DNA of 64,000 nt, taken from positions 1-64,000 of the forward strand of contig JASANE010012010.1 of NCBI GenBank assembly GCA_030248225.1, in the 5' to 3' direction. A program made the translations under genes and the position numbers. A model generated the notes under the pieces. That model was not told the DNA's origin. It worked only from the letters and a program-made list of their open reading frames with translations, and did not search any database. Below are positions 55,586 to 64,000 of this stretch, piece after piece. The first letter of the stretch is position 1. Every line of letters starts with the position of its first letter. Source of the DNA: Trileptium ribeirensis. Taxonomy: Eukaryota; Nematoda; Enoplea; Enoplida; Thoracostomopsidae.

Positions 55586-58500
55586 TAACTATGACGAACA
55601 AAGTTTACTTTACATCACATGGCGTTCGAGATGCAATAGAAGTACAGCATCATTTTAAATCGTATAAAAAGAAAATTTTGCAAAATTTAAATCCCTTTAA
55701 ATTTAAAGATTGATATGGATAACACACTAGGGTGAGTGCAGTCACTACATATCGCGACATTGTCATCAGAGCTAACGCAAATCTAGCTAACTATGTCTGT
55801 AGTTGCATTGCCCAGCCAAAACATGTTCTAATCGAGCGTATAACACCACTTTGACTACCGACAGTGCCATAGCTTAAAGTTATCGAGCTGCATAGGCGAC
55901 GCTCCAACTATTGTGTAGAAAGGCTAAAAAACTGCCGTATTTAAAGTTTTTGGTTCCTTACAAAACTACACGTGCAGTTGCTACACTCATCTAAAGAGCG
56001 AACACGGCATAGCTTCATTGAACATAAATGTCTTCATGTGTGAGTCCACATTAGGTGCGTACCATTGTTGTTATTTTGTCAGTATCAGGAACTGAATCGT
56101 GCAAAAATTCGTATTCAAATTTCGTCCGTTGGTATTCACAGTATAATAAGCGCAAACAAGGGTCTTTAAAATTTACGAACGCAGCTTGCGTAGGCCTATA
56201 TTTCTCTAATTCGTACATTTGTTCTCGCTTCTAAAATGATCAAATGACATGCTGTATCGACAGCTATGTTTGCGGTAAACGTGTGTTTCATAGCATAAGA
56301 AATACATCCAATTGGAATAGCGTTTTCATATCTATACGCTATACGGTCAGTAAATTGAGATGCCAAATCGCAAAATAGTGACCGCAAACAGCCCCTCGGT
56401 GTCGTGCTTAATCATCTTGGCTTTAATACTGAATCGTGTTCGTGCACATAAGGGAAAATCGTGGTTTGTGCGCGGCCACCAGTTTTACTATCATGAACTG
56501 ACTTGACAAAGAATAACCCAGATGTATTTAAAGATCTAAAGTGGACACATTCATATTCAAGAAAGTTAGTATTTAGCTACATTAGGCTAACATATGGATT
56601 CGACTTCAAGTTGTACCTAATTTTAAACTGAGCTGGAAATTAATTTTACATTTAACAAGTTTAGTCAAAGTTATAGATTCAACTTCGCCTAAGAAATGCT
56701 TATATACCTTTTCAAGCAATATCAGTTTCCCAACATAGCGTCAATATAATTAAGTGAAGTATATTTTTAAACTGTATATATTGCTGCCATGATTGTACAC
56801 TTCAAAACACATACAAATATCGAATAAAACAATTTGTTACATTTTCGGGGCAAGCATGTAAATGCTTCAGTTGTGCATGACTGGTTTGCAAGGAATTACT
56901 TTGAAATAAATAAATATACTCACTGATTTACACAGAAGAGAAGGAACACCTTAATTAACCTTTTGTAAGGAACTAGTGTATACCGACAACAGTGTCTACG
57001 TTTATACCTTGTTTTCTCAAGATGTCGAATTTACAGTGTGTTGTGTTTGAGCTAAATCATATATGTAAATATATACCTGTTTATTATAACGTATATCTGA
57101 TTGTCTACTGAATTTGCAGCCGCATGCAATATTTGTCCACTATATTACATGCCATATCACATAATTCACAATATTCATCATAATTCAGGTATCAGGAGCA
57201 GTGTTTAGCTAATTCACTTTGCTTTCATCTAAATTTTACTGTCTTCACGAAAAGAACTGCTATAGTTACGAGCACCGACAAGGGCGTTGTTGGTTTATGG
57301 TTCCGAGACTTTCAGCAAGATAATGTTATGAAATAATATTGCTAATACAGTCAGTACAAATAGCTCATGCATGCTCAAATGAGTAGGGTATAACCCCTGA
57401 GCTATCGTACCTCCTTCCCTGACAAGTCGACCGATGCCAGGCCGTCGAAGGGCCGAAACCATAGACGCCGACCGCGCCGCTACTCCGCTTCTGACAATCT
57501 GACAGCCTATTGGGAGCCCAACCCACCCCAGGAGCTTCGGCGACCAGCCCCCTCCCCCGGAGCTTCGGCGCCCCCCTCCCCTCCTGGGACCTTAGACTTT
57601 GAGCAGCTATGGTATATCTACAGCTCCACAAGATTTTTGAGAAACTGTTATAGAATTCAATGGTTTCAACCGCAAATGCAGTGAGATATTAAAACTTTGT
57701 CCTGCATCAAGGCCCAGATTGCAGGATTGCAAACGATTTACGCAAACCAACGAAGTATTTAAGAGCCGTTGTCCGATTCTTTATAAGACCTTTCAAAGCA
57801 AACAAATAACAACATACGCAAAAAAATACATAACAAACTTAGTTAAAACAACGTTGTATAATATGCGCTGGTACCCCTCGACAGTACTATAATGCGGCGG
57901 TTATGTTATAGTATCCCACTGTTTGGCACTTTCGGCCACCAGTAGTGAATAAATCACATTAAAAACAGTGTTAGTAACACTGTTACCTCATACGGAAGAA
58001 GCCTAAATTATGCATAATTTACATCAAATTGCGAGCGCCAACGCCAGCTAGCGTATGAGGCTCCAAAGCCATACTTGACTAGCTGCTATCGGCCTTTATA
58101 ACTTTATTCCGCGCCTGGCTCTTCCGGTATGTTAGGTTGCCCATCCAAAATGAGGGCGGGATTCAGCTCTACAAAGCTGGAAATATTGGACGAGAGTACA
58201 GAAGAACATAACAGTGCGAATACACCATATTACCTGCGAATTTTGTAATTTGTGCAGCCTCTTAGAGTTTGGCAACGCAACACCAAAAACAAATGTCAAA
58301 TTAAAATGAGCACAGACATGAATATCATATTATGCAGCTAAATTTTTTATACAGTTTCTTGATACTCTCGCATGATACAGTTTCTTTATACTGTATATTG
58401 TGGCATTCATATACTTTTTCGCCCGAATGCCGGCTGAATTGTGCTTTGAATGAACATCTCTTTTTGCGTTGCAGAAAGATGATCAAGCAAAATTGCAGAA

Positions 58501-59600
58501 TCTTTACAGTCCCTTTGCGTATTATGTATATTTGAAACCTTTTTCCCGCTACAAAGTTGAATAATTGTCTCTTCGTCGGCGTATATAGCTCAAATATTCA
58601 CCAGGGATTCCTTCACCATTTGTGAGTTGTGATCGAAAATTAGTAATTTTATGATAAGTACTGTTTTTGCTGTTTATTATATTTTTGTCAATACAAAATG
58701 AAAATTAACGATACAAGTAGATGAAAAAAGCTGCTTCTACCCCCTCCCGGAGGAGGTTGGGACTGATGAATCATATGTTGGTAATGGTGGTTGGATATAT
58801 GTATATATGGGTATATATGCACCATACATGTATGTATGTTTGTATATATGTTATATGATTTATATGTGTATATGTATGTCCGTTTTTTAATACATATGTA
58901 TTTGTTTATTTACATATGTGCAGGCTTGTATATATGTTTAAGCGCGTCACTAAAACTATATATATATATGTCCAGATTTAATTTTGTTTACGTCATTGCA
59001 GTGTATCAATGGCGTAATTGGCTATAGCAATCCTCCGGTCTCATTTATTATCTAAACTGATATGTATACATGTTTATATTGTTTATACCAATCCTATGTA
59101 TGCACATAGGCTTATGGTTTATGCGTTAATAATATAATTGTTGTGCCTTGTGTGTACAATAAATAGGAACACAATTCTGTAATAACAACATTCAGGATTT
59201 GGAGGAATTACTGTTTACCAAACATCAAACAACAACTCATTTCTGGCAACGTGCACAAAGTATTGTTCACAGCCGTAATTAATCTCGGTGAACAGACGTA
59301 TATGTGTTAATAGGAACACAACGAGCATGCCGTTTTATAACTAAGATTGACGATGATGTTACGTAAACAAGATCCAGTTTAGCAATATTAACCAACATCA
59401 CACAATACCAGCTTTGCTTACCTCTAGTGGAACGCTGAATGTATTATAAAGTTAATTAATCAAATATAAACCCCTACAGGATAGAGTATAAAAGCAGAAA
59501 CTTTGGTTCTTTTAGAGCCATTTATAAGTTGTCTCTCACAGTTTTGACTTTTATTCTTGGTATATTTAAATTAAAATATATGCCATCATTTTATTATATC
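55586..59600. other. Non-coding AT-rich DNA
   Basis: No supported gene. A GC-rich patch at 57400-57600 with CCTCCCC runs and a duplicated GGAGCTTCGGCG phrase stands out, but its minus-strand ORF (57365-57631) resembles no family. A TATATG microsatellite lies at 58785-58975. A TATAAAAG box occurs at 59492 with nothing obvious downstream. Confidence 0.5.
58785..58975. repeat. TATATG-rich microsatellite
   Basis: Irregular (TATATG)n and (GTATG)n tracts with (TA)n at 58960-58970. It generates a Tyr/Ile/Met-rich ORF that is not a gene. Confidence 0.8.
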
Positions 59601-59619
59601 CTCTTAACACACCCTTAAG

Positions 59620-60420
59620 GCGGGGTATTATTTTAGACTGGGAAGCCTTCCGTAAGGGCATTTAGTTGTTTTAAGCATTTTGACATAGCAGTGCAGGCGT
59701 ATTTATGTTTTCGGCATTTTACCATACCCGTAAGGGTATAATAGTGTTTTCGGATTCTTCACACTTCCATCTGGGTGTTACATTATTTTCAGATTTTTGA
59801 CACATCGGTTAGGGGTATTACGTTGTTTTCTGATTCTTTACACTTCCATCAGGGTTTTACATTATTTTCAGGTTTTTGACACATCGGTTAGGTGTATTAC
59901 ATTGTTTTCGGATCCTTTACACCTCCATCCATTATTTGCGGATTTTTGACACACCCGTAAAGGTATAATAGTGTTTCCGGATTTTTGACACACCTATTGG
60001 GGTAATCCATTATTTTCGATTAGTTCACACATCCGTAGGGGCATAACAGTTCTTTGGGTTTTTTGGCACATCTGTAGAGGTAATACATTGTTTTCGGATT
60101 TTTGACACATCCGTAGGGGTATACCAGTGTTTTCGGTAATTTAACACACCCGTAGGCGCATAATAGTGTTTTCGGAATTTTAACACATTCGTAAGGGTAT
60201 AATAGTGTTTTCGGAATTTTAACACATTCGTAAGGGTATAATAGTGTTTTCGGAATTTTAACAAACCCGTAGGGGCATAACAGGGTTTTTCCGGTTTTTG
60301 ACACAACTGTAAAGGGGTATATTGTTTTCAACTGGGAAACACATCTGTTGGGGTAATGCATTTTTTCGACTGTGAAACACATCCATCGGGGTAATTATTT
60401 TCTACTGTGAAACAGGATGT
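59620..60420. repeat. Minisatellite, period ~39 bp
   Basis: About 20 diverged units around TTTTCGG..TTTAACACA and CGTAAGGGTATAATAGTG. Units between 60133 and 60253 are spaced exactly 39 bp. Earlier units (59700-59990) vary around 40-43 bp. Because 39 is a multiple of three, the minus strand reads as a 120-residue repetitive ORF (KIPKTLLYPYECV units). The array ends about 230 bp before the polymerase pseudogene. Confidence 0.85.
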
Positions 60421-60506
60421 ATATAACCTCGACATATCTGTACTGGTGGGGAAAATCCTCGTGTTGGTATTGCATACCTACCAGCGTGTGGTTTTGTCGG
60501 GTAGTA

Positions 60507-60514
60507 TATAAAGC
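60507..60514 (+). promoter_or_regulatory. TATA-like box upstream of the polymerase pseudogene
   Basis: TATATAAAG about 135 bases before the first ATG of the polymerase reading frame (60646). Spacing and sequence suit a Pol II core promoter; nothing else supports it. Confidence 0.35.
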
Positions 60515-60645
60515 GATGTATACATAGTATTTCGTCCTTCTTTCGTTTGCATTGGCTCAGAACGGTTGACTATATTTATTGAGCTCTTTTGTTTTAGTAT
60601 TTTAACGCAGTAGTAATAAGCTATAATAATCTCTTAAAAGTAACA

Positions 60646-62754
60646 ATGGTATTCGTATGCGATACATGTAATCAGCATTTTACCTCGACGCGATCATATG
60701 GCACGTCATAAAAAGACAGTACATAATAAGATTAATTTAAAATGTTATTATTGCGACGCAACTGTCACGAGACGAGACAAACTTAAACTTCACATGGCAA
60801 AGTATCATGGGGTGGCGGCGACGGGTTCAGTAAGCAATACAGTGGCAACTTCAAAGACGCAGCCGCATGTGCAATCACGAAAACGGGCGTCAGATCAAGT
60901 GGTGCAAGCAGAACCAGCGGTAAAGATTCGACGCGTCGATGACGATCTTGATGATCTAATAACGATGGCGAACAAAATCAATGGGTGCACACAGCGGTCA
61001 AAGGTTGTAGACGAAACGGATTCAATGCAGTTACTACAATGGATCAAAGCACTCAAGGGGTACATTCGGAGTCACTATATCATACCCAAACATATCGTGA
61101 ATGATCTCTCAATGTTTCTCCAGCACTCAAAAGTAATAGTGGAGAAGTTACTTAAACAACAACGTCACCGTGGGATCAAATTATGGATCAGTGGTCAGTG
61201 CTTACTACACAAACCCCATGGATCGACGATGACGGCACATTTCAACAACAAAGTCCGAACAATTCTTCCCGGGTCAAACGTGGCGGATGATATTACAAAC
61301 GTTTTTAACGAGATACTTAAGAAGCTCGAAGATTTCGAAGCACGTGGGTCCGGTTGTATATTGGATGACGTAAAACATGCAGATGGTCACATCAGCACAT
61401 ACCAACCGTTGCGTGGGTCATCGTACAAAGAACTTCCAGTGTCAATTCGAAACAAACATGCAATTCTCAACGTGCAAAATAGCGACAACAAGTGTTTCAT
61501 TTGCTCAATTTTGGCGGCACTACGCCCATTACACTACAAGCAACACCCAGAAAATCGGAACAACTACCAAAAATATACGGGCGATCTTAACATGGATGGA
61601 ATCACGTACCCAGTAACACTTCAAGATGTCCCTCGATTCGAGCGGCAGAACAACATCGCAATTAACGTCTATGGTTTAGAGGACGATGGCATCATATTCC
61701 CACTATTTATATCAAAGACTCAACACGAAAAATAAGGTACACCTTCTACTATACAAGAATCATTATTGTTTGGTACGGAGCTTAGATGCTCTCTTATTCG
61801 AACAAAGACAGGATCAAAGCAGAAACTATTTTTGTAGCAGATGGCTCATACCTTGCTACAGTGAGAAACAGCGTGGCCAACATATTCACAGCTGTTGCAA
61901 CGATCAACCTTCGCGTGTCGAAGTTCCCCCACCTAACTCAACACTAGAATTCACAAACATTCACCGTTTGCAACGTGCACCATACGTCATCTATGCAGAT
62001 TTTGAGTGCATTCTTCTGAAAATGGACACCAGCAAACCTTTGCCCACTTCGTCTTATACCAATCAGTATCAGCGTCATACACCATGTGGTTATGGTCTCG
62101 TCAAAGCATTTAGATGTTGCAGTTACAAGATGGAGATTGGAGAACCCATTGTATACAGAGGTGACGATGTAGTGAAGAACTTTCTACACAATATCATAAA
62201 TCTATCAACGTCGTATCAACAGAACCATATGGATAATCAAAAGGCAATCAGCATGACGGATCAAGATTATGTAAATCATCGCAAAGCAGTCTCATGCTAT
62301 ATATGTGGTGGGTGGTTGAAGAAAGAAGACAAGGCAAAGGATCATTGTCATCTATGTGGACGATATCGTGGTGCAGCGCATCTAAAGTGCAACATCGGAT
62401 ACCGACTCAGTCGAGATGTCATCGTCATGTTTCACAATCTACGACGCTACGATGGTCACTTAATCATGCAACAACTCGGTGAAGTGTGCAAAGAGCAAGG
62501 ACTCGAGATCGAATGTATCGCGAAGGGGATGGAAGACTACATGACATTCTCAATCAAGCGCAAATCAAAGAAACGACAGAGTTGTAGTGGTAAATATAGC
62601 AGCAACCCATTGATTTTGAGTGAAACAGATTGTGAAGAAGACGATAACGATGAGTGTTGGGATGAAGAGATGGAAGGTGTGGATTTGATATTGGGCAATG
62701 ACGACACCGATGATGAAGACGAGGTTGGGTGGAAGATTAGGTTTATCGATACAA
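60646..62754 (+). pseudogene. Protein-primed type-B DNA polymerase, N-terminal part (Polinton/adintovirus-like)
   Basis: Decayed polymerase gene of a large DNA transposon or integrated virus. An ATG at 60646 opens a first C2H2 finger (VCDTCNQHF), but the frame slips near 60690 and continues from 60698. A second C2H2 finger follows (CYYCDATVTRRDKLKLHMAKYH). The frame ends at 61735, and the overlapping next frame (from about 61730) carries the exonuclease motif YADFE. It also carries an endonuclease VII-like zinc module (CYICGG, then KAKDHCHLCGRYRG and HLKCN) and the ExoII-like FHNLRRYDGH. An acidic low-complexity stretch follows (62630-62725). Two frameshifts and the insertion at 62755 show it is not functional. 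Family: pPolB of Polintons/Mavericks, adintoviruses and relatives. Confidence 0.8.
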
Positions 62755-63076
62755 ACGGGCCACGGGATTCACTTTCACGGAGTGGCAAGCGAAGATCTGA
62801 GACGACGAGCTCGGCAACAAAGAATCTCATTTTGCCTCACGCTTACAGTCCTAGGGTTTCTGACAAAAGGCCCCTCAGTGTACCCGAGACACGAGGAACA
62901 GAGCGGGGCTTGGAAGCAGCCGGCCAACCCCTCTCTCTAAACGATCTCAAGGCGGTCCCAAGCCCTCGGGCATGGGTTCTAGTGTGTGGATACGAAAAGT
63001 GACACATTCAGAGGACCCAATATCGAGGCTAGCGATCCCCAACAACGGGGTGAATAGCAATGGATGGATGGATGGA
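62755..63076 (+). mobile_element. 322-bp retroposon (SINE or LINE 3' end) inside the polymerase
   Basis: Flanked by an exact 13-bp duplication, TTTATCGATACAA (62742-62754 and 63077-63089). It is GC-rich compared with the host gene. It ends with a small hairpin (ATCCCC AACAA CGGGGT) and an (ATGG)n/(GGAT)n tail. Long TSD, 3' hairpin and simple tail are typical of target-primed reverse transcription. No RT sequence is present, so it is a SINE or a heavily 5'-truncated LINE. Confidence 0.75.
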
Positions 63077-64000
63077 TTTATCGATACAATTCAATTTCTT
63101 CCGTCGTCTCTACAAACTCTCACAGACAATTTAAAGAAAAAAGATATTGACGCATTCGTAGCGACGAGGAATACTTTTGGTGACAAAGTGGATCTCATGT
63201 TGCGCAAAGGGGTTTACCCGTATGAGTAAATTGATAGTGTACATCGATTCAATGAAACGCAATTACCTCCTCAATCAGCATTTTATTCATCGCTTAGCGG
63301 TGATGACATCAATGATAATCGGTGTGGAAGGAGATGGGGATTAAAAACGTCGGAAAATATCACGATATTTATCTCAAGACGGATGTTTTATTATTGTGCG
63401 ATGTTTTCGAGAACTTTCGAAGATTCGCACTCGAAAAATACCAGCTTGACCCCGTGCACTATATAACTTTACCAAGTTTCGCGTGGGATGCATGTCTCAA
63501 GTACAGCTGCGCCAAGCTCGACTTGATCAGCTATGCAGATATGTACGCGTTCTTCGAAGACGGTATACGGGGTGGTGTGTCAGTCATCTCCCACAGTTAT
63601 TCAAAGGCGAATAACCCATACATCGATGGATATAGTGAGACCCATCCCAAAAAATACATTATGTACCTCGACGCAAACAATTTATACGGTTGGTCGATGG
63701 TGCAGAAGTTACCATGCCATACATTAAAATAGATGTCAAACGAAAATATTGATGCAATCGATTGGAATACGGTCGATACCAATGGTGACGCAGTATACGT
63801 GTTAGAGGTCGATCTGGAGTGCACCGAGCAACCCCATGATCTTCACAACGACTACCCCTCGCACTCGAGCGATGAAAATCACGGATAAAATGTTAACATC
63901 GTATTGCGTAGACATGAAGGAAACACTCAACGTATCAAATGCAGCGGTACCAAATCTCAATGACAAACAACATTACAAGGTTCACATTCGCAATCTCCAA
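63077..64000 (+). pseudogene. Protein-primed type-B DNA polymerase, central part, cut by window edge
   Basis: Continues the gene after the retroposon. Recognisable blocks are LTDNLKKKDIDAF (helices before the palm), GIKNVGKYHDIYLKTDVLLL, the FAWDACL stretch, GIRGGVSV, and palm motif A YLDANNLYGWSM with the catalytic Asp and the Leu-Tyr typical of B-family enzymes. Breaks seen: an in-frame TAA at 63227-63229, a frame change near 63310-63322, a TAG at 63730-63732, and a further frame change near 63860. Motifs B and C (YxDTDS) would lie right of the window. The gene is inactive. Confidence 0.8.

Noticed and set aside
60020..60382. 120-residue repetitive minus-strand protein
   Set aside because: It is the antisense reading of a 39-bp minisatellite and resembles no protein family.

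Overview
The window looks like nuclear DNA from a multicellular animal, most likely an AT-rich invertebrate; the sequence alone does not give the species. The evidence is spliced genes with GT-AG introns (the end of an HRI-type eIF2-alpha kinase and a four-exon claudin-like tetraspan protein), Ty3/Gypsy-type LTR retrotransposons, MITEs, tRNA-derived repeats and a decayed protein-primed B-family DNA polymerase of the Polinton/adintovirus type. There is no prokaryotic operon structure, and host coding sequence makes up well under 2% of the window.

Layout. 1-14.7 kb is retrotransposon sequence: a broken Gypsy gag leaving the left edge (minus strand), its leader, and very long LTR-like repeats arranged as two inverted arms of about 4.6 kb (2226-6826 and 8818-13502), followed by a third partial copy ending at 14679. 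14.7-16.4 kb has no recognisable gene. 16389-20244 is a solo LTR-like repeat of a second, related family with a TATA box. 20.2-24.6 kb holds MITEs, tRNA-like repeats and a small frameshifted ORF. 24578-27221 (minus) carries the last two coding exons of an HRI-like kinase with a MITE in the intron between them. 28.1-38.4 kb is the most interesting part: a 5'-truncated Gypsy element made of an integrase C-terminus with a 600-residue disordered tail, then two tandem paralogous ORFs each combining a NADAR domain with an SGNH-hydrolase-like domain, and then a 3.8-kb LTR-like repeat in the position of a 3' LTR. 38.4-47 kb is AT-rich with only old repeats. 47071-55585 is the claudin-like gene, with a 495-bp TTA-flanked MITE and a TTAA-flanked element in its first intron. 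55.6-59.6 kb is non-coding. 59.6-60.4 kb is a minisatellite with a period near 39 bp. 60646 to the right edge is the polymerase pseudogene, cut by a 322-bp retroposon insertion with a 13-bp target-site duplication.

How the parts relate. The host genes are unconnected. Most of the window is nested mobile DNA. The standout is a retrotransposon that appears to carry two accessory genes predicted to act on ADP-ribose-type adducts (NADAR), each fused to an SGNH-like module whose serine nucleophile is missing. Both have a splice-acceptor-like AG directly before their ATG, which suggests expression from spliced subgenomic mRNAs, as for env-type genes.
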